Below are positions 42,375 through 53,100 of a stretch of 64,000 nucleotides of DNA, one piece after another; the first letter of the stretch is position 1, and every line of letters begins with the position of its first letter. The DNA is from Ceratopteris richardii (lineage: Eukaryota; Streptophyta; Polypodiopsida; Polypodiales; Pteridaceae). Location of the stretch: positions 741,001 to 805,000 of the forward strand of contig MU260055.1 in NCBI GenBank assembly GCA_020310875.1, written 5' to 3'. The position numbers and the translations under genes were made by a program. Below the pieces are notes generated by a model, which had not been told where the DNA came from, searched no databases, and was given only the letters and a program-made list of their open reading frames with translations.

Positions 42375-43880
42375 TCAGATGTAGCAAATTTTGAATAGTA
42401 CTACCCTCAACCTCAACTCAACATATGCAGACCAATGTAGTCTTAAGAATGTACTTAACGTAATCTTAAACCAAGAATTTCCCAGAAAACATGCAACCAC
42501 AGAGAAAAATGTAGAGAAATAGGCCTTCTTACTTCTGTGAACACTAACGTTGCTAATTTGATTTTCAGAATTTAACATCACCTGCACTAAATTAGATGAC
42601 AACCAATCCATGTGCGGTGTCTTCCCTTGAAATTTCTTCAAACAAAATCCATTAATTGGTTTTTCCATTCTCGTGCCAAACACATCAGCTACCAAAAAAG
42701 TTCCTTGACCTAAATCTTGGACAATCTAATATGGACCCTTATACCTCAGGGTGATCTTCCCTGGATGTGGCCCTAATTTAGAGTTATACATCATCATCGA
42801 ATCTCCAACTTGAAATATCTTGAATTTTACATTCATATTGGCCCAAGCCTGTCTCCTTCTTTGAATAACTTCAGTTATGTATGCACTAAGTAAATGATCA
42901 TCCTCCAATATTTGAAGAAGATACTTGCTTTTATGTTGGGCCAATAATTCAGGAGACATCTTTTCTGCTGTTACTCTCAAACTTGGGACCACAAACTCCA
43001 TGGGACTACTACTTCTAAGCCATATACCAATCTGAATGCTATCATTCCTGTTGTTACCTTAAAAGCTGTTCTGAATGAGCACAATGCTGAGTCTAACAAC
43101 CAGTCCCAATTCTTATGGTTGTCATGCACTAATTTTTTAAGAATACATAGCAAAGTCTTATTAGTGCTTTTCACTTGACCATTTTCCTATGGAATATAGG
43201 TTGTAGACTTTTTGTGCATGATCAAATGTGTCCTTGTTAGCTCTTAAATGACTTCATTGAGAAAATGAGCTCCTATATCACTTAGAAACTCTATTGGACA
43301 ACCAAACCTAGTCATGATATTGTGGTAGAGAAACTTTGCAACACTCGCCACCTTGTTGTCCTTAAGTGCTACTGCTTCAACCCACTTTGTGCAATAATCT
43401 GTTGCTACTAAAATATATATATTCCCACATTGATTAATAGGCTTGATAGGCCCAAAAAAATCCATGCCCCATTTTTGAAATGGATCCAATGACAAAACTG
43501 CATGATCAGACATTCGATCTGAATTACTTGGTTGGCTTGTTTTCTGACAAATAACATATCTTTTGGCAAACTCATGAGCATCTTTTAAGACTGTAGGCCA
43601 TCACAACCCTGCTTGTGAAATCTTTTTACCTATAATATCCTCTGATAAGTGTCCTCCTACTGCTCCTGAATGTGCTTCCTACAAAACAATTGGTTGCTCA
43701 AAATCTGGTACACATCTTTTGATGACCTAATCCACCCCTTTTTTGTATAATGCACCTGCTATGACCAAATAAGGTCTACTTTTCAAAGCAAACTTCTTTC
43801 TCTCATCAGGTGTAAAATATTGAGGCAATACTTCATCTCTTAGGAATGCTTACACTTGATCATACCAAGAATCAAAGTCA
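42375..43880 (-). pseudogene. Gypsy F integrase
   Basis: Zinc finger EAHSGAVGGHLSEDIIGKK...DAHEFAKRYVICQK near 43540-43680, in which the first Cys is Tyr. Core 43244-43513: WGMDFFGPIKPINQ (first Asp) and EFLSDIGAHFLNEVI (second Asp). After a break, 42977-43174 has KSTNKTLLCILKKL, the position of the Glu being lost, and LDSALCSFRTAFKVTTGMIAFRLVYG. C-terminal part 42726-43001 and onward: KFKIFQVGDSMMMYNSKLGPHPGKITLRYKGPY and VADVFGTRMEKPINGFCLKKF. Degenerate by several frameshifts. Confidence 0.88.
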
Positions 43881-43885
43881 GCAAT

Positions 43886-44506
43886 CTAAGCATTAAATAA
43901 CTCCACTTCTGGAAACTCATCATTTACTCCTACTGGTGCTTCGCTTGACTCTAATCTACTAAAATAATCAGCCATTGCATGCTCTTTACCTAGACTATGA
44001 ACAATGACAAAATCAAATTCCTGTAATAGAAGCATCCATGTTGCCAATCTGCATGTTAATAGAGGCTTCTTGATCAGATATATCAAGGCCTGGTGGTCTA
44101 CATGAAAAACCACTTTATTACCCAACAAGTAATGCCTGAATTTATTAAGAGCATATACCATTGACAATGCTTCATGTTCAAAAATCGGATGATTCCTTTC
44201 TATTGAAGACAACACTCTACTCACATAATAAACTGGTCAATACCATCCTCTCTCTTTTTGCTACATCAACATTGCACCTACTGCTATATCCGACGCATCT
44301 ACAAATATGTGAAATGGTAAAGACCAATTTGGCGGCTGCAAAATTGGTGCGACAAAAACCATCTTTTTTAATAACTAAAAAGCCTTCTTTTGAGGTTCAG
44401 CCCACACAAACGGAACATCCTTCTTTGTTAAATGTGTCAAAGGTAATGAGATATTAGCCAAGTACCGCAAATACTACCACTTGATTTGTCCAACAAACCT
44501 CATTAC
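43886..44506 (-). pseudogene. Gypsy F RNase H
   Basis: 44225-44506 in broken frame: FVGQIKW, YLRYLANISLPLTHLTKKDVPFVWAEPQKKAF and LPFHIFVDASDIAVGAML (first Asp). 43886-44224: RNHPIFEHEALSMVYALNKFRHYLLGNKVVFHVDHQALIYLIKKP (Glu and Asp) and QEFDFVIVHSLGKEHAMADYFSRL. This is the Ty3-type RNase H with the D-H-Q-A-L motif. G's insertion point at 44506 lies at the RT/RNase H border (NVKEV | MRFVG). Confidence 0.9.
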
Positions 44507-44916
44507 TGTAGAGAGTACGCACACGGAAGCAAAATGAAAAGTAAAGTACTCTCACAAAACAAAGAATGTGTGAGACAGAGTAGACCATGAAATGGGTAAA
44601 CTCATGTGGATTAGAAATGAGCTTGCCAAGAGCATGGAGTAGGCTCCTCAAGCTTCTAACCAAGTACAAATGAGGGGAGAGGCCCTCCTTATATAGATTT
44701 GGGAGGGGCTCTCAAAAGTACATCATATGTGGGATAAGTCTCTTGAAAGGAGAATGAATACAACTGGTAGAAGCACATGGCAAGGTACCCAAATACAAAG
44801 AAAATACAATATAAAATGGAAATAGACTAGAAATGGAGTGCCTCTTGGATACAAAATGTAGATGCACTCATGCAGATACAAATGAAGATGAAGTAGGAGC
44901 AATCATGTTGTCAACA
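44507..44916 (-). repeat. 3' LTR of copia G
   Basis: Sense start TGTTGACAACATGATTGC at 44916, end CGTACTCTCTACA at 44507. Sense TATA CTATATAAGG near 44689-44698. Matches 51003-51417. Confidence 0.95.
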
Positions 44917-46400
44917 CCCCCGCTACAGCTCCATTTTGGAGCGGTTGAATGTTGTAGTGGTCCACCAAGCGCTGAAGCGGAACCGGAGGTAGAGCCTTCA
45001 TGAACATGCCTGCGAGGCTCTCCTGAGAGGTACACTGCTCCAGAGTAATCTCCTGAGATATGAGCTTCTCACGGGTGAAGTGGTAGTGGATCTCGATGTG
45101 CTTCGTCCGAGCGTGGAACACTGGATTCTTGGTGATGGCCAAGGCTGACTGGCTGTCCGTGCGAAGACATGTTAGAGTATCTTGCAAAACACCAATGTCA
45201 GATAATGAATGTCAAAGCCAGATGGCCTCACATGCTGCAAAGCTGGATGCTCGGTACTCGGCCTCAATAGATGATAGAGCAACTGTAGACTGCTTCTTAC
45301 TTGCCCAAGAGATAGGTCCTGAGCCAAGTAAGAATATATACCCAGAAGTAGACCGTCGAGAATCAGGATCACCAGCCCAATTTGAATCTGAATATCCGGC
45401 GAGTTCAATGCCCCCTCTATACCAAAGACCATGATGTCGGGTGAGGGCAAGGTAGCGAAGTAGTCTCTGAGCAACATCCCAATGATTTTGACGAGGCTGA
45501 TGTGCAAACTGACTGAGTATACCAATTGCATAAGCAATATCTGGTCTAGTGTTGGAAAGATAGAGTAATGAGCCAACAAGGTGTCGATAGGTATGCACAT
45601 CCACAAGTGATGATGAGTCCTCCAGTGTAAGCTTGATGTTTGGATCAAGTGGTGTAGAAACAAAGCGACACTGGTCCATGTTATATCTGGAAAGTAGATC
45701 AGAGCAGTACTTCTGTGATAGGAATATACCTTCTTTTGTTTGCCAAACTTCCATACCCAATAAGTAGTGTAGTAAGCCAAGATCTGTCATAGAGTACTCA
45801 AGATGAAGTTGTGTGATGATGAACTAGATGTGTTCTTCGTCTGAGCCTATCAAGATCAAGTCATTTACATAGAGAATGATGATGGCGACTAAAGACTCAT
45901 TTTGATAGATATAGAGATTAGCATCAACATTGCTTCTGTGAAATCCCTTGTCTTCAAAGAACTTGTGAATTTTTTCATACCAGGCCCTAGGAGCTTGCTT
46001 GAGTCCATAAAGTGCTTTGTGAAGTTTGTACACGATCTTCCTTTCCTTTGATCTTGAAGCCTTGAGGTTGTTCAATATATACTTCTTCTTGAAGATCTCC
46101 ATTGAGGAATGCACTTTTGGCGTCTAGTTGGTAAATGGGCCACTTAAAGTGAGCACTTAGTGCTAAGATGATTCTTATGGTTGTGAATCTGGCAGTAGGA
46201 GCAAAGGTTTCTTCATAGTCAATGCCATGGTGTTGCTTGTATCCCTTAACAACTAATCTTGCTTTATAATTGTCTAATGTGCCATCTGACTTGTACTTAA
46301 CTTTATAAATCCACTTAACTCCTATGAATTGATGATTTTTGGGCTCAGGTACAAGAGTCCAAGTTTTTTTCTTCTCAATTGCATCCATTTCTACTTGCAT
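44903..46400 (-). pseudogene. Copia G reverse transcriptase and RNase H
   Basis: RT: 45987-46400 [74 protein letters not shown]; 45824-46114 [47 protein letters not shown], where the catalytic Y-V-D-D reads Y-V-N-D. 45212-45790: MTDLGLLHYLLGMEVWQTKEGIFLSQ, HLVGSLLYLSNTRPDIAYAIGILSQF, LAGYSDSNWAGDPDSRRSTSGY (RNase H) and SSIEAEYRAS. 44903-45187: LRTDSQSALAITKNPVFHARTKHIEIHYHFTREK and GMFMKALPPVPLQRL. Frame breaks lie near 45800, 46050 and 45200. Confidence 0.93.
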
Positions 46401-46474
46401 AGCTTCTTCCCACTTAGGTTGTCCTTGAGCTTCTTTGTAATTAGATGGTTCTCGGATTTGTTGAATCTAATGCA

Positions 46475-47470
46475 TTAAGGCGTAATTGACATAATGACTT
46501 TGTTCTCGCTATCACTTGTCAATAAGTCTTTGAGATCTTCTTGGATGACTTGAAGTACTTGCGTCTGAGTTGGAGTTTGGAAATACTGAGTCCCCCTCTG
46601 AAGTGTAGATAGGTGGACTAAGACTTGTACTTGAATCTTTTCTTGAGTATGAGGAAGCTTCATTGAAAATCACATCCTTAGAAATGGTGATGGAGTGGTT
46701 TTCCATATCATATAGATGGTATGCCTTTGATTGGTCACTGTACCCTATGAATATGTGTTTCTTGGACTTTGATTGTAACTTGTTTCTATCTTCTTTTGGT
46801 ACATGGACAAAAGCTTCACTACCAAAGACTCGAAAGTAATTCACATTTGGTTTTCTTCCATAGTATGCTTCGAAGGGTGTTTTGTTGTGTAATGCACTTG
46901 TAAATCCTCGATTAAGAATGTGAATGACAGTATGCACAGCTTCTGCCCAGAACTTGTAGGGTAGATCCTTGTGATGAAGCATTGTTCATGCCATTTCCAT
47001 CACATTGCGTATCTTCCTTTCAGCTACTCCATTCTGAGATGGAGTATGAGGCTGAGTGACTTGTCTTTTGATCCCTTTCTAGTTGAGAAAGTTATCAAAG
47101 TCATGATTGATAAATTCACCACCTCCATCTGATATGATGGTTTTAACTTTAGTTGAAGCTTCATTCTCAACTTCCTTGATCCAAGTTTGAAACCTAGAGA
47201 ATGTGTCTACCTTTGACTTCAAAAAGTATACCCAAATATAGCGAGAGTGGTCATCTACTAGAAGATAAAATTAGAGGGATCCACTCAGGGATGGGGTATT
47301 CATAGGTCCACATAGGTCCATGTGGATAAGGGCTAGTGGGTTCCTCACTCGTGTTGAAGCTTCCTTGGGAACTGGGGCCATGTGTTGCTTGCCTTGGGTG
47401 CAAGCTTTGCACACATTAGTAATTTGCCCGATCTTTGGCAATCCCTTCACAAGTTGGGATGGAGAGATTT
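46475..47470 (-). pseudogene. Copia G integrase
   Basis: 46512-46982: HHKDLPYKFWAEAVHTVIHILNR, KTPFEAYYGRKPNVNYFRVFGSEAFVHVP, KHIFIGYSDQSKAYHLYD and ISKDVIFNEASSYS. Upstream in broken frames (46983-47470): FYLLVDDHSRYIWVYFLKSKVDTF, VKTIISDGGGEFINHDF (second Asp) and PHTPSQNGVAERKIRNVMEMA (Glu), with stops after FLN and MEMA. The first Asp region near 47310-47330 reads LICGPMNTPSL-like decayed text. The linker to RT contains SSHPRRSQRLIDK. Confidence 0.9.
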
Positions 47471-47933
47471 TTGATAAGTAAGAAGTGTGGCCAAATCTCT
47501 AGTGCCACAAACTTGAGGTTGATTCTTTGGATACAAAGCAAGATAGCTTGTAGAGGCCCTTTTCTTCAATACCTTGAGCAATGATATCTTTTGTATGGGG
47601 ATCAACTACCTTAACTGAGGTGTTATCAAACCATACTTGTTTGTCCTGATCTGTAATGGCCTTGATGGAAAGTAGATTCATACATAAATTTGGAACAAAA
47701 AGAACATTGGATAAAGACTTGCATTCCCCCTGATGGTTGGAAATTTTAACTTTCCCTTTTCCTTCGATGGGTAAACTTTTGTTGTTGCCAAGATAGGCTT
47801 CTCACGTATGTTCTTTGAGTTCTTGAAAGGAGTCCTTGTCTTTGCACATATGGGAGGTAGCTCTGCTATCAAAGATCCACTCATGCGGGGAGCTAGAAGT
47901 AACTAGGACTTCTTCGATGAATTATGTGATCCT
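47471..47933 (-). pseudogene. Copia G protease and GAG-pre-integrase
   Basis: Minus-strand text HEWIFDSRATSHMCKDKDSFQEL near 47820-47885: the copia protease start, with D-S-G changed to D-S-R (47862-47870), a single G-to-A change in the sense strand. Then KGKLKFP, and NLLSIKAITDQDKQVWFDNTSVKVVDPHTKDIIAQGIEEKGLYKLSCF (47499-47681), with the GAG-pre-integrase HLWHxRFGH region decayed near 47480. Frame breaks between these. Confidence 0.85.
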
Positions 47934-48648
47934 TGCTTAGATCCATTGCTAGCCTGATGACTTGTGGTTTTGCCTTTATTGAATGGGCCTTTGGCCTTCA
48001 TGGCAGATTCCTGGGAAGAAGTCAATTCGGCTCGCGAGTCGTGAAGGAGCAATAGTTGACGAACCTCTTCCCAAGATAAGACTTAGCCGCGATTATACAA
48101 AGTTGTGACAAATGTCTCGTATGACTTAGGTAACTTGTTAAGAAGCCTAACGGCCATGTCTTCACTAGAGATCTGCCTACCACATAGTGCTAATTTATGC
48201 TGGTAGTCCTCAAATTGGGCTATGACCTTGGTAATTATGTCGTGTGTCCAAATTGTCAAATTATGAAACTCGGCCTTTAATGCATATATTTTTGAAGGGG
48301 TTTTGTCTTCATACAAAGCGGCTAATGTATCCTAAGCATCCTTGGATGTCTTCAAGCCGTGATATGACCTTTCGTCAGTTCGTCGCAGGCAAGTAATAGC
48401 TGACCTAAAGCTCTTTTGTCCTTGACATTCCACACATGCCAATTTTCTAAGTTGGTATCCCTATTGGGTTCGGGGTCTGACCCATCTACTACCTCATGGA
48501 GGAGATTCGTATAGAGATAGGCGCCCATGAAATCTTTCCATAGATTGTAATTTTGTCCATTGAGGCGTTCATCCTTAGGCATAAAAATAGAGGTGAAAGA
48601 GGGTACAAAGTTAGCCATAGATGATGAGCTACTTTCACTTTTGGTCAT
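47934..48648 (-). pseudogene. Copia G Gag
   Basis: Starts MTKSESSSSSMANFVPSF at ATG 48648-48646, then MPKDERLNGQNYNLWKDFMGAYLYTNLLHEVVDG, DPEPNRDTNLENWHVWNVKDKRALGQLLLACDEL (48352-48648). After a frameshift: YEDKTPSKIYALKAEFHNLTIW, QFEDYQHKLALCGRQISSEDMAVRLLNKLPKSYETFVTTLYNRG (48083-48316). The remainder to 47934 is a Ser/Lys-rich tail with broken frame; I cannot read a zinc knuckle. A different Gag lineage from K, A and D. Confidence 0.9.
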
Positions 48649-49440
48649 TACAAAGCTTTGAGTATCAAGTGTTTAGAAACACTACCAAAATGTCTTGACA
48701 AAGATGCTGCTTCAAAATAATTGCAAAGCTGGAAATGAACAACTGGACACCACACTGAGAAAATCTTTGGGGGGGGGGACTGAGAGTAGCCCTGCACTTG
48801 CACAAGATGAACCGATGCTCGAGGAGAGGGATTAGATTAGCCCATTGCACGCCATTTGAGCCTTAGAGTAGTCTTGGAGACTAAAAGAAGCTTGTGGGTG
48901 GGCTTAGACTAGCCCCAACCCACAAGTGCATACACACATAATACTCCTCTTTCTTATGTTTGAGTTACAAATGAAGGGCACTTAGTACCAAAATGTGCTG
49001 CGAGGTAAGCTCTTGTGGGAAATACAAATGAGGGCCGATAAAAGTGTCAAAGTGAGGTTTAAGTGCCGTTGTGTGTTACAAAAGGAACCCTTAGATAAGA
49101 TGGTTGTATTGGGTTACTTGGGGCCAAAACATTATCATGTGAGTGCAAAGTGATGTGTTAGATGTAGACTAGTATCCCTTAGTTGCAAGACGTAAGGTCG
49201 ATTGAGAGAACACAAGTAGTTGACTACTATATGAGTTGCATTACTTAGAGTATAAGGTGGAAGACGAATGGTTCATAAGCACTTATCAATCTTGGTAGAA
49301 GATGGGTCATGGTAAATGAGGTGAAGCATACCATATGACCCTATCCACAAAATGAGTAATGCATTATATGTTCTGTATTAAAATGCTTTACGAACGTTGT
49401 GTATCAAAGACCTATATTGACATCATGTGTGATGTACTGC
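48649..49440. other. Copia G leader, gag-proximal part
   Basis: No coding region recognised. It has a G9 run at 48771-48779 and a strong inverted repeat at 48891-48926 (CTTGTGGGT paired with ACCCACAAG, with GGCT/AGCC inside). It is AT-rich and of unknown origin. Confidence 0.4.
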
Positions 49441-49507
49441 AGCACATTAATTGGCACTAATTAAAATGAAAATTATGTGGCTCCCACGTATTTCGTTGGA
49501 GCAATGG

Positions 49508-49513
49508 CACGTG
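49508..49513. promoter_or_regulatory. G-box CACGTG
   Basis: Palindromic CACGTG about 170 bases upstream of the 49681 ATG. G-boxes are common in light-regulated plant promoters, but one short word proves little. Confidence 0.3.
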
Positions 49514-49680
49514 CAATCTGCCAAATCTTAAGGGGAAAGGAATCTGAATCTCTCTCTCGGTATCCGAGAGATGGCGTGGTGCAAGGCAGAGGTTGGATGA
49601 TAAAAATGGCTCATCCTTTGCATCCGGCCTACTGAGGTGCACTGCATTTTGCCTTTCCTGGAGGTTTGCGAGTAGGCGCA

Positions 49681-49806
49681 ATGGCATCCGCTGCTCTGAC
49701 TATCAGTGCTCCAGTTGAGGTGTCGACCTTCGGGCCCAACAGGTCATTCAGTGGACTTTCCAAGTCCGCCTCCTTCTTCGCACCCAAGTCCGTTAACCCC
49801 CGATGA
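49681..49806 (+). pseudogene. Short ORF resembling a chloroplast transit peptide
   Basis: 41 codons from ATG 49681 to TGA 49804-49806. It begins MASAALTISAP and continues rich in Ser, Ala, Pro and Phe with few acidic residues (one Glu), ending SASFFAPKSVNPR. The composition (M-A-S start, hydroxylated residues, Lys/Arg) is that of a stromal targeting peptide. No mature protein follows in this frame; an open second frame continues to 49909. This would be a broken exon of a nuclear gene for a chloroplast protein. The gene is not recognised, and chance resemblance is possible. Confidence 0.35.
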
Positions 49807-50040
49807 GAAGACTACGAAGCAGGTGGAGTACATCTCGAGTGCCCGAGTTATCACCCATTGCAACAATGGTAGACTCCAAGACAATACTGATGCGCGTGCA
49901 AGAGGATAAGGTGTTTGTTCTGCTCGTCATTGGCCTATAGCTGCCTTCTTCTTTTCTTTTTCACATAGAGGATAGAAGGCGATATCGGGATGAGCTTTCA
50001 TAGCATTGCCGCCTGCTCTATCCCCTATTATTGGCGAAAA

Positions 50041-50816
50041 GTATGGGTGATGAACAACTACTGATGCACTTCTGTACAAATGTCGCTGCGACTGTTGGAT
50101 TTACATGAACTGCTCGATCCAAAAGTCTGCGTGTGTTGTGTTGTCATGGTTTCCGCACCAGGGCTTCCATTTTTTGTTTTAGAAGCAAGTATGTTGTTGA
50201 GATTCGTCCATCCTCGAGCTGCTCGATGGGCCTATTGCAGCATCGGGAAAGTCTGATGGGGAGGCTATTTTTCCACGGTCATATTCTCCATATCTTTCTT
50301 CGAATGCAATTCTCATCTTTTGCTACAATAGATGGAGTTGTCAAGAATATTGGCGTCGTTTGCACCTATAGCTTCGCCGTGCCCTCTTTCCACAAGCGAT
50401 GGTTGCATCGATCAGATAGCATCAGATATCACCACTTATATAGAGATATCACCACGTGCAGAAATGATGATAGCACCACCTATATAGAGATAAGAGAGGT
50501 GTGTTGTGATGCTAGAGTTCTTGGCTATACACATATGAAGATGAGCAATAGCCACGTATGAGCACATACACAGAGATGGTAATGAAGTTCGTTGTGATAT
50601 GAGATCAGCATGAACATTATAAAAACTAAACTCCCAGAAAGGGATATGAAATAGAGAGACAGAAGTATGCCATCCCTACAAAGTTGATAAAAGGGAAAAT
50701 TCACGAGAATGTGATCAAACAGTGCTTATGAACACCAAAACAAGTAAGAGGCAAGCTCAATGTTTTAGAATTGGCCATGAAATAGATCAAAAATCATGAA
50801 AGAATGCCAAGACTAA
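50041..50816. other. Copia G leader, middle part
   Basis: Contains a 142-codon plus-strand open frame (50133-50561) without recognised domain; Cys- and His-rich but with no regular spacing. Near 50430-50500 there are repeats of ATATAGAGATA and ATCACCAC/AGCACCAC. No retroelement motif. Origin unknown, probably continuous with the host-like segment. Confidence 0.35.
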
Positions 50817-50831
50817 GGGCGGGAGGGAGGG
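50817..50831 (+). other. G-quadruplex-type motif
   Basis: GGGCGGGAGGGAGGG, four G-triplets with one-base loops, followed by further GGG runs to about 50870. On the element's sense strand this is C-rich. Confidence 0.6.
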
Positions 50832-50990
50832 AAAATTGGGAGAAAGGGTGGGAGGTGGGCAAACGGGCAAAATGAGTCCCAAAAAATTGATGGTAAAAAG
50901 GCTTCTCTCAATGAGGAGAGAGCACACCACCAAACTCAAGCACCACCACCAAAACAACCACCAAACACACCACCAAGTCCTCCACCTATC

Positions 50991-51002
50991 GCTCTGATAC
51001 CA
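50991..51002 (-). other. Primer binding site of copia G
   Basis: Sense TGGTATCAGAGC, adjoining the 5' LTR end at 51003; unmutated initiator Met tRNA type. Confidence 0.95.
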
Positions 51003-51417
51003 TGTAGAGAGTACGCACGCGGAAGAAAAATGAAAAGTAAAGTACTCTCACAAAACAATGAATGTGTGAGACACAAAATGAGTAGACCATGAAATGGGTA
51101 AACTCATGTGGATTAGAAATGAGCTTGCCAAGAGCATGGATTAGGCTCCTCAAGCTTCTAACCAAGTACAAATGAGGGGAGAGGCCCTCCTTATATAGAT
51201 TTGCGAGGGGCTCTCAAAAGTACATCATATGTGGGATAAGTCTCCTGAAAGGAGAATGAATACAACTGGTAGAAGCACATGGCAAGGTACCCAAATACAA
51301 AGAAAATACAATATAAAATGGAAATAGACTAGAAATGGAGTGCCTCTTGGATACAAAATAGAGATGCATCATGCGGATACAAATGTAGATGAAGTAGGAG
51401 CAATCATGTCGTCAACA
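51003..51417 (-). repeat. 5' LTR of copia G
   Basis: Sense start TGTTGACGACATG at 51417, end CGTACTCTCTACA at 51003, with TATA CTATATAAGG near 51190-51199. Matches 44507-44916 apart from about a dozen substitutions, a 6-base insertion and a 1-base deletion. Confidence 0.95.
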
Positions 51418-51422
51418 ATTAC

Positions 51423-52398
51423 TTCCTTTACATTTGTTGGAGCTTTCGCTATTCTAGTGGCTTCAATTTTCTTGACATCAATAGCCATTCCCTCTTGTGA
51501 AATAACATGGCCCAATAAGATACAGCTCTTCATAGCAATGACACTCTTGAATGGATTCAGCACCATCGTGAGTTTTCTGCATCTGTCAAAACAATATTTT
51601 AAATGCAGTAGGTGTTGTATCTTTTTTCCAAATATTGAAAAGTCATCCACAAAAAGTTGCATAAAATCTTGCAAGTAAGGCTCAAAAATTTTATGTGCCA
51701 CATAATTAAATGAAGGTGGCCCATTCTTCAATCCAAAACTCATGACTATAAACACATATGCACCAAATTCTCTAATATATGCAGTTTTGTGATGATCCTC
51801 CTTAGCAACATGAATTTGATTATAGCCCAAAAATCCATCTAGAAAATTGTACATTTCATGTTCAACTACTATATCCAAAACTACATCACAAAATGGCATT
51901 GGGAAAGGATCTGTAATTGTTGCTGCATTTAATTTTCTATAATTAACACAAATCCTCAACCTCCCATTCTTTTTAGGAACCACAATAATAGGAGATAACC
52001 ATGTTACTTGATTAACTTGTTTGGAATCCAACTGCTAATAACTTTTCAATTTCCTCCTTAACCTATTTTGCAAAATTAGGATTCATTCGGTACCTTTGTT
52101 GCACAACCAGAACTACATCCTTCTTTAAATTTATTTGATGTTGATGTAGATCTGGGTCTATGCCTTTCACTTGTGAGTAATCCCACACAAATACATCAAC
52201 GTACTCCTTCAATAAACAAATCAGATCTTGCAAAAACTGGCTTTCTAAATCTTTACTTAATCTCACCATTTTTGGTTCAGCATGAGTTCCCAAATTAACT
52301 TCTTGAAGTTCATCTTCCTTTACTCTACCTGAGCTTGCATATTTTTGTTCATATATTTTTTGAGCCAAATTAATTACCTCCTTTTCTTGCTGATCCAA
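51423..52398 (-). pseudogene. Gypsy F reverse transcriptase
   Basis: 52063-52398: ESQFLQDLICLLKEYVDVFVWDYSQVKGIDPDLHQHQINLKKDVVLVVQQRYRMNP, the segment leading into RT. 51418-52031: WLSPIIVVPKKNGRLRICVNYRKLNAATITDPFPMPF, FLDGFLGYNQI (first Asp), YVFIVMSFGLKNGPPSF, LFVDDFSIFG (catalytic, FVDD), VLNPFKSVIAMKSCILLGHVISQEGM and APTNVKEV at the G insertion point. A stop and frame change occur near 52030-52060. Active-site residues are retained. Confidence 0.92.
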
Positions 52399-53100
52399 CT
52401 TCTGCTAAGTCAGAATTTCTAGATTTTGCTCAAACATATGTCTCAATTGTGTACCTTCTCATGTCTCTCCTACAACTCGTTCACTTATGTTCTCCAATAG
52501 ATCCTCATCTTTTGATAATACTCCTTCCATATCTACCTCCAATACAGGTACCACTGTTGGATTTGCCTTCAAAAATTCCTCCTCCTCCTCATCTTCTATC
52601 TAGTCTACTAAACTAATGGTCTGAGCCATTAGTGCTTTCTCTCTTACCGACATATTCCTTCTACCTTTCATTGGTATTGTGACCTGATTTTTACCTTTTG
52701 TGATCACAACCACATTTAATCCCCTATCTTGTTTTACTTTAGCCAACCTAAACCATGGTCTTCCTCACAACATTTCATATGGATAAGTAGATTTAAACAT
52801 TCTAATTACCACAAAATTGACCATGAATGATATCCTTGCAATTATTATCTAGTACTGCTTCAGAATGCCCAAAGGTTGGACTCTCGTTTGATATGCCATC
52901 TTCACTTGAAAAGGTGTTGGAGCCAAAGCCCCATTCCCCATTTCTTGAGAAATATGCTTAGGTAATATATTCACTCCTGAACCACCATCCAACAAAACCT
53001 CATCAAATCTTCTTTGTGTGCCGGAATTACTGGAACTACAAAGTCCACATCAATGGGATCCATACTATTAGCTGATGTTGAAGGTACCTGTGTAGCTGCT
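52399..53100 (-). pseudogene. Gypsy F protease and linker
   Basis: Minus-strand text near 52960-53020: FDEVLLDGGSGVNILPKHISQEMGNG, the protease active-site region in the D-x-G-S/A form used by plant gypsy elements. Then GRPWFRLAKVKQDRGLNVVVITKGKNQVTIPMKGRR (about 52640-52770) and an acidic linker EDEEEEEFLKANPTVVPVLEVDMEG (about 52540-52600). Several stops (after LKQY, FEML-like EML, LVD). Frame not continuous. Confidence 0.65.

Larger units (their letters stand above)
40561..44506 (-). mobile_element. Ty3/gypsy element F, 3' part
   Basis: Minus-strand gypsy carrying RNase H, integrase and an additional ORF downstream of integrase. It continues across copia G at 51418, with target duplication ATTAC at 44502-44506 and 51418-51422. 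No 3' LTR is recognised at the left, where copia B begins at 40560, so F is truncated on that side. An extra ORF after integrase and the FVDDF form of the RT active site are features of Athila-like gypsy elements; this lineage assignment is inference. Confidence 0.85.
49441..50040 (+). other. Host-gene-like segment in copia G leader
   Basis: This stretch is richer in G+C and CpG than its surroundings and reads like a plant gene's promoter and first exon on the plus strand, opposite to G. It has a G-box CACGTG near 49508, a GATAA word near 49601, a pyrimidine/purine-mixed leader and an ATG in good context (GGCGCAATGGC) at 49681 opening a Ser/Ala-rich, transit-peptide-like ORF. No retroelement motif occurs. 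It may be host sequence captured by G or an older insertion in its leader; the gene of origin is not identified. Confidence 0.4.
44507..51417 (-). mobile_element. Full-length copia element G nested in gypsy F
   Basis: LTRs 44507-44916 (410 bp) and 51003-51417 (415 bp), both TGTAGAGAGTACGC...GTCAACA on the plus strand, with target duplication ATTAC at 44502-44506 and 51418-51422. The minus-strand primer site is 50991-51002 and the polypurine tract 44917-44927. LTRs differ at about a dozen substitutions and two indels, roughly 97% identical, so the insertion is fairly recent. Coding region 44903-48648 is gag-protease-integrase-RT-RNase H. Between primer site and gag lies an unusually long 2.3-kb leader with non-retroelement sequence. 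Confidence 0.95.

Noticed and set aside
45172..45780. 202-codon minus-strand open frame overlapping copia G RT
   Set aside because: The 45212-45790 frame carries the RT and RNase H motifs; the other is its shadow.
49681..49806. Naming a specific photosynthesis gene for the transit-peptide-like ORF
   Set aside because: Targeting peptides are poorly conserved and no mature protein follows, so any name would be a guess.
50133..50561. 142-codon plus-strand frame as a real gene
   Set aside because: No domain, no regular Cys/His spacing, no supporting neighbour; kept only as part of the unassigned leader.
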